Notes under the pieces: model-generated
Told to the model about the DNA's origin: nothing
What the model saw: only the letters and a program-made list of their open reading frames with translations
The model's database searches: none
Program-made: the position numbers and the translations under genes
Assembly (NCBI RefSeq): GCF_014635185.1
Contig: NZ_BMCM01000003.1
Span: 419,623-483,622 of the forward strand
Source of the DNA: Microbacterium murale
Lineage (GTDB): Bacteria; Actinomycetota; Actinomycetes; Actinomycetales; Microbacteriaceae
Direction: 5' to 3'
DNA length: 64,000 bases
Shown: one piece after another, positions 54,163-62,683 of the stretch
Position numbering within the stretch: the stretch's first letter is position 1
Layout of the letters: each line of letters begins with the position of its first letter

Positions 54163-54639
54163 ATGCAACGTGACGAGATCATCCCCTCGATCGTCATCTC
54201 CGCCCATGCGCTCGCACGCATCGCGGCGCAGCAGGCGAACAATGACGCACCTTCCGCTCAGTGGCGGGTGCTCAGCATCCTGGAACGCGAGAACGGGCAA
54301 CGCGTCGGTACGCTCGCGGCCGCCGGACGTACGACACAGCCTGGAATGACCCGGTTGCTCGGCGATCTGGAACGCGCCGAACTCGTCACCCGCACGGCAG
54401 ACCCCGAGGACTCCCGAGCGACTGTGGTGCACATCACGGATGCCGGGCTCGCTGCGCTGCGCGGATGGCGCGACGAGTTCCGCATCACGCTCGCGCCGCA
54501 CTTCGACGACCTGGACGTCGTCGACTGGGCGACGCTCACCCGTGCTGCGGAGATCCTCGCGGCGCACAGCACCGAACCGCGCCCGTCGTCACAATCGCCC
54601 ACGTCAGAACCCCGTCCATCGTCAGGAGCCACCGAGTGA
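54163..54639 (+). CDS. MarR-family transcriptional regulator
   Basis: 158 residues. The winged helix is visible at SAQWRVLSILERENGQRVGTLA and TTQPGMTRLLGDLERAELVTR, followed by the wing DPEDSRATVVHIT. The C-terminal 20 residues carry a Pro/Ser-rich repeat (EPRPSS twice). The stop overlaps the GTG start of the MFS gene (GTGA), so regulator and exporter are one unit. It probably represses both, released by a phenolic or drug-like ligand. Confidence 0.9.
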   Translation: MQRDEIIPSIVISAHALARIAAQQANNDAPSAQWRVLSILERENGQRVGTLAAAGRTTQPGMTRLLGDLERAELVTRTADPEDSRATVVHITDAGLAALRGWRDEFRITLAPHFDDLDVVDWATLTRAAEILAAHSTEPRPSSQSPTSEPRPSSGATE

Positions 54640-55868
54640 ACGGCACCACTTCCACCGTGTCGATCTGGAAGCAGCCGGCGCAGGTGTGGGCGGTGGCGTT
54701 CGCCAGCGTCGTCGCATTCATGGGCATCGGTCTCGTCGACCCCATCCTTCCCGCGATCGCCGACTCCCTCCAAGCGAGTCCGACTCAGACAGAGTTGCTG
54801 TTCACCAGTTACCTGCTGGTCACCGGCGTCGCGATGCTGTTCACCAGTTGGATCTCGAGCCGCATCGGCGCGAAGGCGACGCTGATGATCGGACTCGCCC
54901 TCATCGTCGCCTTCGCGCTCGCGTGCGCCTTGAGCGGCAGCGTGGATGCGATCATCGGCTTCCGCGCCGGCTGGGGCCTGGGTAACGCGCTGTTCATCTC
55001 CACGGCGCTTGCGACGATCGTGGGTTCGGCATCCGGTGGAAGCGGTGCCGCGATCGTGCTGTACGAGGCAGCACTCGGCCTCGGAATCGCGATCGGGCCG
55101 CTGCTCGGAGGGCTTCTGGGCGAGGTCAGCTGGCGCGGACCGTTCTTCGGCGTGGTCGCGCTCATGGCCATCGCCTTCATCGCGATTCTCACACTGCTGC
55201 GTGGTCCGCAGGAGAGGCGCCAGCCCGTGCCGTTCTCCGCACCGTTCAAGGCGCTGCGTCGCCCTGCTCTCGCGATTCTCGCCGTCACCGCGCTGTTCTA
55301 CAACATCGGGTTCTTCGTGCTGCTGGCGTTCTCGCCGTTCCCGCTCGGATTCGGCGCGATGGGCATCGGCTTCACGTTCTTCGGCTGGGGTGTCGCTCTG
55401 GCGATCACCAGCGTGTGGGTCGCCCCGTGGATGATGCGGCGGATGCGACGTACGACGGTCATCATGACTGTGCTGCCGCTGCTCGCGGTGGATCTGATCG
55501 TGGCCGGCTTCGTCGCCGAGATCGCTCCGGCACTCGTCACGTGCATCATCGTCGGCGGCCTGCTGCTGGGCGTGATGAACACCGTGCTCACCGAAGCCGT
55601 GATGGAGGCGACCGATCTGCCGCGCTCAGTCGCCTCGTCGGCGTACTCGGCCGTGCGCTTCATCGGCGGCGCGATCGCGCCGCCAGTGGCCGCCCTGCTG
55701 TGGCACGCGTTCAACTCCACGGTGCCGTACCTCTTCGCCGCCGCATCGGTATTGGTGGCGACGCTGACGATCTTCCTCGGCCGCAAGGTACTCGCGCACA
55801 TCGACGATGAACCGGCGGATGCCGTGATCGAAGATGCTGAGGCGATCACGGTCGGCGACGCCGGCTGA
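54636..55868 (+). CDS. MFS transporter coupled to MarR
   Basis: 410 residues from the GTG at 54636, overlapping the marR stop, with AGGAG 7 bases ahead. About 12 helices; the start FMGIGLVDPILPAIADSLQA and the loop SSRIGAKATLMIGLAL are typical of drug-exporting MFS (ACDE family-like, as with many multidrug pumps next to MarR). It probably exports the compound sensed by MarR. No substrate can be named. Confidence 0.87.
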   Translation: MNGTTSTVSIWKQPAQVWAVAFASVVAFMGIGLVDPILPAIADSLQASPTQTELLFTSYLLVTGVAMLFTSWISSRIGAKATLMIGLALIVAFALACALSGSVDAIIGFRAGWGLGNALFISTALATIVGSASGGSGAAIVLYEAALGLGIAIGPLLGGLLGEVSWRGPFFGVVALMAIAFIAILTLLRGPQERRQPVPFSAPFKALRRPALAILAVTALFYNIGFFVLLAFSPFPLGFGAMGIGFTFFGWGVALAITSVWVAPWMMRRMRRTTVIMTVLPLLAVDLIVAGFVAEIAPALVTCIIVGGLLLGVMNTVLTEAVMEATDLPRSVASSAYSAVRFIGGAIAPPVAALLWHAFNSTVPYLFAAASVLVATLTIFLGRKVLAHIDDEPADAVIEDAEAITVGDAG

Positions 55869-55902
55869 CCGACGCGCACCGCCGATTCGGTAGCGTGGGC
55901 CC

Positions 55903-56385
55903 ATGAGTGCCCCAGACCTTCCCGAGCGCAGCATCATCGTCACGCAGCACCTCGCAGCAGCCGGTGTGGATGTGGACATTCGTGTGCTGCCCGATTCCGC
56001 GCGCACGGCGGCTGCGGCCGCCGAAGCGATCGGATGCGAGGTCGCGGCGATCGCCAACAGCCTGGTCCTCGTCGCAGACGGGGTACCGGTTCTGGTGATG
56101 ACCAGCGGCGGGCATCGCGTCGACTTCGACGTGCTGCGCGAGAGCATTCACGCCGACGAGGTGGCCATGGCACCGGCATCCGTCGTTCGAGAAGCCACCG
56201 GGCAGGCCATCGGCGGTGTGGCGCCCGTCGGCCACCCGGTGCCGCTGACGACCTACATCGACAGGACGCTGGATGCGCATGACGAGATCTGGGCTGCGGC
56301 CGGCCATCCCCACACGGTGATGCCGTTGACGTTCGAGCTCCTCAAGACGCTCACCCGCGGCGAGATCATCGCTGTCACGAACTGA
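55903..56385 (+). CDS. YbaK/EbsC-family aminoacyl-tRNA deacylase
   Basis: 160 residues. The YbaK-like domain shows EAIGCEVAAIANSLVLVAD near 41-59 and the C-terminal TGQAIGGVAPVGHPVP motif that lines the active site. These proteins hydrolyse misacylated tRNA in trans (Cys-tRNA-Pro, Ala-tRNA-Pro and others). The catalytic Lys common to ProX/YbaK is not obvious at its usual place (AIANSLV), so the group may be a variant (YeaK-like). It stands alone between an MFS gene and an SDR gene. Confidence 0.85.
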   Translation: MSAPDLPERSIIVTQHLAAAGVDVDIRVLPDSARTAAAAAEAIGCEVAAIANSLVLVADGVPVLVMTSGGHRVDFDVLRESIHADEVAMAPASVVREATGQAIGGVAPVGHPVPLTTYIDRTLDAHDEIWAAAGHPHTVMPLTFELLKTLTRGEIIAVTN

Positions 56386-56419
56386 CCGCGAGAGTGGCGG
56401 TCGAATCGAAGGAGAACAG

Positions 56420-57259
56420 TTGCGCGATCGCAAGACGGTGGTCATCACGGGAGCCAGCGATGGGATCGGTGCAGCCGCTGCGCGACGACTGCACGCTGAC
56501 GGACATGAGGTCGTCGTCGTGGGGCGTTCCCGGGCGAAGACTCGTGCGATGGCAGCAGAGCTGAAGGCAGATCATCTCGAGGCCGACTACTCCCGGTTGG
56601 ATGACGTGCGGGAACTGGCCGCTGCACTCGCCTCGCGGTATCCGCGGATCGACGTTCTCGCGAACAATGCGGGAGGCATGTTCGGTGCGAGAACCGAGAC
56701 GGTCGACGGCTTCGAACAGACGTTCCAGGTGAACCATCTGGCCCCGTTCCTGCTCACGAATCTGCTGCAGGACGTGCTGCTCGCCAGCGGTGCCGCCGTC
56801 ATCCAGACCTCAAGCGTCGCGGCTCGTCTGTTCGGCAGTGTCGACATGAGCGACCTCGACAGCCGCTGCGACTACACGCCGATGAAGGCATACGGCGCGG
56901 CCAAGCTGGCGAACATCCTCTTCACCCGCGAACTGCACAACCGCTTCCACCGTCGCGGACTGAACGCGGCCGCGTTTCATCCCGGGGTGATCGCTTCGGC
57001 GTTCGCGGCGGATACGAGCAGCAGGGCGATGGGCTTCCTGTACAACAACAGGTTCGCGCGCAGGTTCCTCGGAACGCCCGAATCCGGTGCCGACCAACTC
57101 GTGTGGCTGGCCGAGACGACCCCCGGCGAGGCATGGGTGCCAGGGCTCTACTACGAGAAGCGCTCCATCGCGGCGCGGGTGAACCCGCAGGGCACGAGGG
57201 ATGACCTCGCTCATGAACTCTGGGAGCGAAGCGCGACGATGACAGGGCTGAGGAGCTGA
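56420..57259 (+). CDS. Short-chain dehydrogenase/reductase, retinol-dehydrogenase-like
   Basis: 279 residues from a TTG with AAGGAG 5 bases ahead. The SDR marks are VITGASDGIGAAAARRL near 7-23, NNAG at VLANNAGGMFG, NHLAPFLLTNLL and the catalytic YGAAK (Tyr-Gly-Ala-Ala-Lys). The length and C-terminus resemble the RDH/WWOX-type group acting on lipids or xenobiotics; the substrate is unknown. The next gene starts 4 bases after its stop, so the two form a unit. Confidence 0.87.
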   Translation: MRDRKTVVITGASDGIGAAAARRLHADGHEVVVVGRSRAKTRAMAAELKADHLEADYSRLDDVRELAAALASRYPRIDVLANNAGGMFGARTETVDGFEQTFQVNHLAPFLLTNLLQDVLLASGAAVIQTSSVAARLFGSVDMSDLDSRCDYTPMKAYGAAKLANILFTRELHNRFHRRGLNAAAFHPGVIASAFAADTSSRAMGFLYNNRFARRFLGTPESGADQLVWLAETTPGEAWVPGLYYEKRSIAARVNPQGTRDDLAHELWERSATMTGLRS

Positions 57260-57263
57260 GCGA

Positions 57264-57704
57264 ATGGACGATCTGGCTGTCGGCACCTGGCACATCGTCG
57301 AATCGAGCCTGTCGCTGTGGCGATCACGGCATGATCCGACCGTGACGTACGGGGCGCTGCCGGACGGCTCGCTCGTCGACGTCGTCGCCTTCAGGTCCAG
57401 GCGCGGCGTGACGCGCCGGATCATCGGCATCGACCGACGCGGACCAGACGGCGGATGGCGCTGGCGGGGCGTCGGTCCGGTCACCCGTCTCGCGAGAAGC
57501 GATTGGCGATTCGTCGCGGGTGATGCGTCTGAAGGATGGGCGGTCACCGCGTTCGAACGAACACCCTTCACGAGCGCAGGCATCGATCTGTACTTCCGCT
57601 CACGGCATCCGTCGCTGGAGATGGTCGATCTCGCACGTCGCGCAGCATCCGCGGACCCTCGAGCACAGCGCTGGGCGCCCAGCCTGTTCCGAACGCAGCC
57701 CTGA
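57264..57704 (+). CDS. Hypothetical protein with a lipocalin-like GxW start
   Basis: 146 residues, Arg- and Trp-rich, no signal peptide. The N-terminal VGTWHIVESSLSLWRSRHDP and the repeated short beta-like strands (VTYGALPDG; VDVVAFRSRRGVTRRIIG; WRWRGVG; WRFVAGD) suggest a small beta-barrel such as lipocalin-like or THAP4-type domains, which begin with GxW and close with a conserved Arg. This is a resemblance only. It is cotranscribed with the SDR gene. Confidence 0.6.
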   Translation: MDDLAVGTWHIVESSLSLWRSRHDPTVTYGALPDGSLVDVVAFRSRRGVTRRIIGIDRRGPDGGWRWRGVGPVTRLARSDWRFVAGDASEGWAVTAFERTPFTSAGIDLYFRSRHPSLEMVDLARRAASADPRAQRWAPSLFRTQP

Positions 57705-57750
57705 ACGCCTGCGCTCAGCGCAGCGTCGCGGCATCCGGAGCCTCAAAAGC

Positions 57751-57787
57751 AGAAAAGCCTCGAAGACTGGCGAGAGTCTACGAGGCT
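57751..57787 (-). terminator. Terminator of tRNA-Lys
   Basis: On the minus strand AGCCTCG pairs with CGAGGCT, and inside it AGACT pairs with AGTCT. TTTTC follows. It lies 6 bases downstream of the tRNA end and 47 bases from the stop of the convergent gene. Confidence 0.85.
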
Positions 57788-57793
57788 GATCCG

Positions 57794-57866
57794 TGCACCC
57801 CCAGGGACTTGAACCCTGAACCCATTGATTAAGAGTCAATTGCTCTGCCGATTGAGCTAGAGGTGC
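57794..57866 (-). tRNA. tRNA-Lys (anticodon CTT)
   Basis: A 73-base cloverleaf with acceptor GCACCTC/GGGGTGC, discriminator A, anticodon loop CTCTTAA giving CTT, and T arm CAGGG-TTCAAGT-CCCTG. CCA is not encoded. Confidence 0.95.
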
Positions 57867-57969
57867 GTGGCCCGGTTTCCCCGGCCGAGGAATTACATTA
57901 CCAGTCTCAGGGCGTCATGCGAAATCGAGCCAGCATTCGCGGGCACCCGATGCCGACTATCCTGAAGGG

Positions 57970-58779
57970 GTGACCGACTCCCCCGCAGCCGCCGATTTCA
58001 CGAGCGATCTCGCACTCGCCCTCCGGCTGGCAGACGTCGCCGACGAGCAGTCCCTCCCCCGCTTCGATGCGGCCGACCTGAGGGTCTCGACGAAGGCCGA
58101 TCGATCCCACGTGACGGATGCCGATCTCGCGACAGAACGCGCCATCCGCGCCCTGCTTGCCGAAGAACGTCCAGACGACGGCATCCTCGGCGAAGAATTC
58201 GGCACCGAAGGCGACACCCACCGTCAGTGGATCATCGACCCGATCGACGGCACCGCGAACTTCATGCGCGGGGTTCCGCTCTGGGGCACGATGATCTCGC
58301 TCGCCGTCGACGGCGTACCGCAGGTCGGCGTCGTCAGCATGCCGGCGCTGGGTCGCCGCTGGTGGGCGTCGACCGGCGCAGGCGCCTGGACGGCGACGGA
58401 CGCCGCCCCTCGCCGCCTTGAGACATCGGCGGTGTCATCGTTGGACGATGCATCAGTGAGTTTTCAGAGCATCACGCAGTGGGCGGATGCTGGACAACTC
58501 GACACGCTCGTGCGCGTGGCCGATCGCGTCTGGCGTGACCGCGCCTACGGTGACGTCTACTCATACATGCTGCTTGCCGAGGGCCGTCTCGAGATGGTCG
58601 CGGAGTTCGACGTGAAAGAGTATGACATCGCCGCCGCTGTGCCGATCGTGCGCGAGTCAGGTGGTACATTCACCTCGTTCGACGGCCTCGACACGATCGC
58701 AGCCCGTTCGACGCTGGCCAGCAACGGCCTGCTGCACGACGCATTCCTCGACCTCACCCACGCGACCACGAATGCCTGA
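57970..58779 (+). CDS. hisN: Inositol-monophosphatase-family phosphatase, HisN-like (histidinol-phosphatase)
   Basis: 269 residues from a GTG with AGGGG just ahead. The Mg2+-binding motifs are GILGEEFG near 74-81, WIIDPIDGTANFMRG near 87-101, and EYDIAAAVPIVRESGG near the end. The segment DRSHVTDADLATERAIR is the family's start. In actinobacteria proteins with this look act as histidinol-phosphatase, the penultimate step of histidine synthesis; fructose-1,6-bisphosphatase or inositol phosphatase activity is an alternative. The next gene overlaps or follows closely, probably cotranscribed. Confidence 0.82.
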   Translation: MTDSPAAADFTSDLALALRLADVADEQSLPRFDAADLRVSTKADRSHVTDADLATERAIRALLAEERPDDGILGEEFGTEGDTHRQWIIDPIDGTANFMRGVPLWGTMISLAVDGVPQVGVVSMPALGRRWWASTGAGAWTATDAAPRRLETSAVSSLDDASVSFQSITQWADAGQLDTLVRVADRVWRDRAYGDVYSYMLLAEGRLEMVAEFDVKEYDIAAAVPIVRESGGTFTSFDGLDTIAARSTLASNGLLHDAFLDLTHATTNA

Positions 58780-58792
58780 CCCGAAAGCAGAG

Positions 58793-59374
58793 ATGATCCG
58801 CCGTACATCCTTTGCCGCGCTCGCGGCCGTGACGATCGCACTGACGCTGTCGGCATGCTCCACCGCCGCCGCCGAGCCGGAATCGACTCCGACGTCGAAG
58901 CCGACCAAGACCACGACCCCGTCGCCTGAGCCCACACCGACATCGACACCGACACCTGAGCCGGAAGAGACTGCCGGCGCCGCGCCCACGTGCGAGACGA
59001 TCATCGCACCCAGCACAATCGCCGCTCTGACCGAGCACGGCTGGACCTATCGGGAGCACGAGTTCCGCTTCGGCGACCACGTCGTCGACGGCGGCATCCA
59101 ATGCGTCTGGGGCGACTACACGGTGCCGTCGGACCATGTCCAGGTGTTCGGGTGGGCTCCGGTCGATCAGGCGGCTTCCAGCGCCGGTCAGCAGAAGCTT
59201 CTCGACGACGGATGGCAGCGCGCCGATTCCGATGGGCACGTGTACATCACCGAGAACCCCGAGACCGCGATGTCCCCCGACCAGGACGGGTTCGGTATGA
59301 CGTACGAGTTCGGTGACGGTTGGGTGAAAGTCGCCGACACGCGGCGGGGCCTCGTGCTGGTCGAGTTCGACTGA
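58793..59374 (+). CDS. Lipoprotein with Pro/Thr-rich linker
   Basis: 193 residues from the ATG at 58793; an ATG at 58772 would add seven residues and overlap the hisN stop. The signal peptide MIRRTSFAALAAVTI is followed by the lipobox LSAC (Cys22). A Pro/Thr/Ser/Glu linker spans about 27-58, then a domain with two Cys (TCETII, IQCVWGDY) that may form a disulfide. It is anchored at the outer face of the membrane. No family recognised. Confidence 0.78.
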   Translation: MIRRTSFAALAAVTIALTLSACSTAAAEPESTPTSKPTKTTTPSPEPTPTSTPTPEPEETAGAAPTCETIIAPSTIAALTEHGWTYREHEFRFGDHVVDGGIQCVWGDYTVPSDHVQVFGWAPVDQAASSAGQQKLLDDGWQRADSDGHVYITENPETAMSPDQDGFGMTYEFGDGWVKVADTRRGLVLVEFD

Positions 59375-59402
59375 CCTGCACGACGCCGCGCCTGAAGCGT
59401 GG

Positions 59403-59819
59403 TCAGTTGATGATCTCGCCCCGCTCGTCCGCGCGAAGCACCGCGAGCCGGTCTCTCCACGACTGAAGTGCGTCGGGTGTGAGCCGTGCCCAGTCCGTGA
59501 TCTCGCCGATCACCCTGAGCGGGGCGCTGCTGCGGTACGACCGGGTGGGGTTGCCGGGGAACTTCTTGTCCGTGACATTCGGATCGTTCTCGAACGCACC
59601 TGTCGGTTCGACCAGATAGACACGCGGCACGCCCTCGCCGGCGGCGAGCTCCGCAGCGAGCCCTGCGCCATCGCGCAGCGCCGTGAAGTAGATGTGGTTC
59701 ATCACCACTTCCGGCCGATAGTTCGAATGAAATCCCGCGGTCAGGAGATCGTCCGCCTGAACATCGGCCTTCGTACCGTGGTAGAACGGTCCGTCATCCA
59801 GTACGTCGCTCACGAGCAC
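59403..59819 (-). CDS. arr: NAD-dependent rifampin ADP-ribosyltransferase
   Basis: 138 residues, the size of Arr. The catalytic triad of the M. smegmatis enzyme (His19, Tyr49, Asp84) aligns with a constant shift of five to His14 (FYHGTK), Tyr44 (HIYFTAL) and Asp79 (FENDPN). VEPTGAFENDPN and KKFPGNPTRSYRS are near-identical to family blocks. It transfers ADP-ribose from NAD to rifamycins and inactivates them in the cytoplasm. The start is a GTG at 59819 (a second at 59813 is possible); no good ribosome site is seen. Base use matches the window, so recent transfer is not indicated. Confidence 0.92.
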   Translation of the reverse strand: MLVSDVLDDGPFYHGTKADVQADDLLTAGFHSNYRPEVVMNHIYFTALRDGAGLAAELAAGEGVPRVYLVEPTGAFENDPNVTDKKFPGNPTRSYRSSAPLRVIGEITDWARLTPDALQSWRDRLAVLRADERGEIIN

Positions 59820-59849
59820 AGCATACGCAGACCCGCCGCGAGAAACAGA

Positions 59850-59891
59850 GAAGCCTCTCGCTGCCGTGAGAACACGGAAGCGAGAGGCTTC
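59850..59891 (-). terminator. Terminator of the tmRNA gene
   Basis: A perfect 13-bp stem, GAAGCCTCTCGCT with AGCGAGAGGCTTC, around a 16-base loop that can pair further. On the minus strand it is followed by a T-rich stretch and lies 20 bases downstream of the tmRNA 3' end. Confidence 0.88.
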
Positions 59892-59910
59892 GCACAGTGA
59901 CAGCGGTTTG

Positions 59911-60275
59911 TGGAGCTGGGGGGAATCGAACCCCCGTCCAACGCTGAGTACCCACGGCTTCTCCGGGCGCAGTCTGTGCAGACGTTCTACTCGGCTCCGA
60001 CCTTTGTCACAGACACCTAAGTCGACGAGCCCAGCCTGGGAAGAGTCCCGTGTGACGTCCAGACGCCGTCACACAGCAAGATTCCTAGATGACGCCAGGA
60101 TCCGTATCGGAATCACATACGGCCTGACGGACTCGAGCTCGCTTATGCAGCGAGGGCGAAGTCGTTGCGCTTTGTTTCGGCAACTATTGTTTTGCAGGGG
60201 GCGTTCACGAGATAACCCTGCATCCTCGGCCCGCTTCACGTGAATTCACAAGCACTGTCGAAACCGATCAGCCCC
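59911..60275 (-). ncRNA. ssrA: tmRNA (ssrA)
   Basis: 365 bases. On the minus strand the 5' end GGGGCTGATCGGTTTCGACA and the 3' end GGGGGTTCGATTCCCCCCAGCTCC plus A (described here as T arm GGGGG-TTCGATT-CCCCC and acceptor CAGCTCC) form the tRNA-like domain with 7-bp acceptor GGGGCTG/CAGCTCC. The tag reading frame (60181-60143) encodes AETKRNDFALAA and then TAA, ending in the ALAA degradation signal. It rescues stalled ribosomes together with SmpB. CCA is not encoded. The small open frames crossing this stretch are not genes. It accounts for the 600-base space between arr and the SIMPL gene. Confidence 0.96.
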
Positions 60276-60425
60276 GTGTGTCTTCTTTCGAAGGAACCAC
60301 TGTCACTCTGTGTATTTATCACCTCGGATGCCGAAGCACCCGAGCATCACAGAATACAACGGATACGCACTTCATGCTATTCCGCGACCGGTCCGATGAG
60401 GATGGGCTGGCGTAGAGTCGCTCCC

Positions 60426-61088
60426 ATGAGCGATGTCACCATCACTGTCCGCGGCGAGCACGAAACCCGCCTGGCACCCGAGCGCGCCACGATCCGCGTC
60501 ACGGTACGCGCCGAAGGCGCGGAGCGCGCATCGGTGGTCGACCAGGTGATGCGATTGTCCGAACCGCTGCGGACGAGCATCACCGAGCGCAAGGATGCCG
60601 GCACCGTGGCCGAGTGGACCAGCAAGCGGCTCGCCGTGAGCGCAGAACGGCCCTGGAACAACGAGGGCAAGCGCCTCGCGCTGGTCTACCGCGCGAGCGT
60701 CGACTTCAGCGCGACGTTCACCGATCCGTCCGAGCTCTCCATCTGGGTGTCGGACATCTCCGCCTGGGACGGCGTCGAGGTCGGCTGGGTGGATTGGCAC
60801 CTCACCCCCGAGACCCGTGCCCGTGTCGAACGCGATGTCGCCTCCTCAGCCGTGAGCGTCGCTGTCGCCCGCGCGGAGGCGTACGCCACCGCGCTGGGCC
60901 TCACCGATGTCACGCCCCTCGAGATCGCCGACGTCGGTCTCATCTCGCATGGCCAGGCACCAGGCGCCCCTCAGATGCTGAAAGCACGCGGCGCCGCATT
61001 CGTTGCCGATTCAGCACCGTCGATGGAGTACGAGCCCGACGAGATCGTCGTGTCAGCGACAGTGGAGGCACGCTTCAACGCCCATTGA
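60426..61088 (+). CDS. SIMPL-domain (DUF541) protein
   Basis: 220 residues from the ATG at 60426 (MSDVTITVRG), chosen because upstream frame lies in the tmRNA gene. The SIMPL features are the start VRGEHETRLAPERATIRVTV and, near the end, LTDVTPLEIADVGL plus MEYEPDEIVVSATVEARF. No signal peptide is present, unlike many relatives, so it is probably cytoplasmic. Function of the family is poorly known (stress and signalling roles have been reported for BP26/SIMPL). It is convergent with hflX. Confidence 0.85.
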   Translation: MSDVTITVRGEHETRLAPERATIRVTVRAEGAERASVVDQVMRLSEPLRTSITERKDAGTVAEWTSKRLAVSAERPWNNEGKRLALVYRASVDFSATFTDPSELSIWVSDISAWDGVEVGWVDWHLTPETRARVERDVASSAVSVAVARAEAYATALGLTDVTPLEIADVGLISHGQAPGAPQMLKARGAAFVADSAPSMEYEPDEIVVSATVEARFNAH

Positions 61089-61103
61089 CCGGCTCAGGCG
61101 TGC

Positions 61104-62624
61104 TCAGACCGCGAACTGCGCCAGTTCTGCCGCCAGCCGCTCCGAGACGTGCGCACGGACATCGGTGCCTTTCTCGCCATGCTCCGCCGACAGCAGCATC
61201 CCGGTCTCGTGGATCGCCGCGACGAGATCGCCACGGTCGTACGGCACGAGTGCATGCACCTCGACGGCCGGTTTCGGCAGCGCCTCGTCGAGCGCGGCCC
61301 GCAGCTCTTCGATGCCCTCACCGGACCGTGACGATACGAAGTGCGCGCGTGGCTCGAGGCCCTGCAGCACCAGTCGATCGTCGTCCGAGATGAGATCGGC
61401 CTTGTTGAAGACGACGATCTCAGGAAGGTCGCGCACTCCGACGTCACCCATCACGTCGCGGACGGTCTGCAACTGCCCTGCAGGGTCGGGGTGCGATCCA
61501 TCCACGACGTGCAGCACGATGTCGGCCTCGCCGACCTCTTCCAGCGTGGAACGGAACGCCTCGACGAGCTGATGCGGCAGGTTGCGCACGAAGCCGACCG
61601 TGTCGGTGAACGTGTAGACCCGACCGTCAGAGGTCTCGGCGCGCCGCACCGTGGCATCCAGAGTCGCGAACAACGCGTTCTCGACCAGCACGCCCGCACT
61701 GGTCAGCGCGTTGAGCAGACTCGATTTCCCGGCGTTCGTGTACCCGGCGATCGCCACAGAGGGAATCGTGTTGCGCTTGCGCTCGGCGCGCTTGGCCTCA
61801 CGCGCCGGCCCGAAGTCACGGATCTGACGACGCAGCAGCGCCATCTTCGTGCGGATGCGGCGGCGATCCAGTTCGATCTTCGTCTCACCTGGTCCGCGCG
61901 AACCCATGCCCGCACCGCCGGCGCCGACCTGTCCACCTGCCTGCCTGCTCATCGAGTCACCCCAGCCGCGCAGACGCGGCAGCAGGTACTCGAGCTGCGC
62001 CAGTTCGACCTGCGCCTTGCCCTCGCGACTCTTGGCATGCTGACTGAAGATGTCGAGGATCACAGTCGTACGGTCGATGACCTTCACCTTGACGACATCT
62101 TCCAGCGCACGCCGCTGGCTGGGCGCGAGTTCCGTGTCGGCAATGACGGTGTCAGCACCCGTGGCTGCGACGAGGTCCTTGAGCTCCTGGGCCTTGCCGC
62201 GGCCCAGGTATGTGGCGGGGTCCGGATTCGGACGTCGCTGCAGCACGGCGTCGAGTACCACGGCACCTGCCGTCTCGGCGAGGGCTGCGAGCTCGCGAAG
62301 CGAGTTCTCGGCATCCGTCTGGGCGCCCTGCGGATACACGCCGACGAGCACGACGTTCTCGAGTCGCAACTGTCGATACTCGACCTCGGTGACGTCTTCG
62401 AGTTCCGTCGAGAGGCCGGCGACACGACGCAGGGCGTGACGATCCTCCAGATCCCACTGATCGCCGTCTCGATCCGAATACGCCGCCGTGGCGGAGTCCT
62501 GCAGCGCCTGTGCGGCGCCGAAGACCCGCGCCTGGGTGCGCGGCTGCGCGCTTGCGAGCACCCGATCCAGTCTCTCGTCGTCGAGTGTCTGCTCAGTGCT
62601 TGTCTCGTCTGTGGCTTTCGTCAT
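61104..62624 (-). CDS. hflX: GTPase HflX
   Basis: 506 residues. The HflX N-terminal domain contains TYLGRGKAQELKDLV near 138-152 and the coiled linker SRGPGETKIELDRRRIR near 242-258. The GTPase motifs are G1 GYTNAGKSSLLN (294-305), G3 DTVGFVRNLP (341-350) and G4 NKADL. It binds the 50S ribosome and splits stalled or hibernating ribosomes, especially after heat or antibiotic stress. The N-terminus is extended by about 60 residues, which is usual in actinobacteria. It is divergent from the methyltransferase gene. Confidence 0.96.
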   Translation of the reverse strand: MTKATDETSTEQTLDDERLDRVLASAQPRTQARVFGAAQALQDSATAAYSDRDGDQWDLEDRHALRRVAGLSTELEDVTEVEYRQLRLENVVLVGVYPQGAQTDAENSLRELAALAETAGAVVLDAVLQRRPNPDPATYLGRGKAQELKDLVAATGADTVIADTELAPSQRRALEDVVKVKVIDRTTVILDIFSQHAKSREGKAQVELAQLEYLLPRLRGWGDSMSRQAGGQVGAGGAGMGSRGPGETKIELDRRRIRTKMALLRRQIRDFGPAREAKRAERKRNTIPSVAIAGYTNAGKSSLLNALTSAGVLVENALFATLDATVRRAETSDGRVYTFTDTVGFVRNLPHQLVEAFRSTLEEVGEADIVLHVVDGSHPDPAGQLQTVRDVMGDVGVRDLPEIVVFNKADLISDDDRLVLQGLEPRAHFVSSRSGEGIEELRAALDEALPKPAVEVHALVPYDRGDLVAAIHETGMLLSAEHGEKGTDVRAHVSERLAAELAQFAV

Positions 62625-62683
62625 CCTCTGCCTTCTGTGTCCGACGCCTTAACCTTAACCCTGCTGTCCGGTACGCTCGCCGT

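Noticed and set aside
59866-60243. Open frames crossing 59866-60425
   Set aside because: The stretch is occupied by the tmRNA gene and its terminator; only the SIMPL gene from 60426 is credible.
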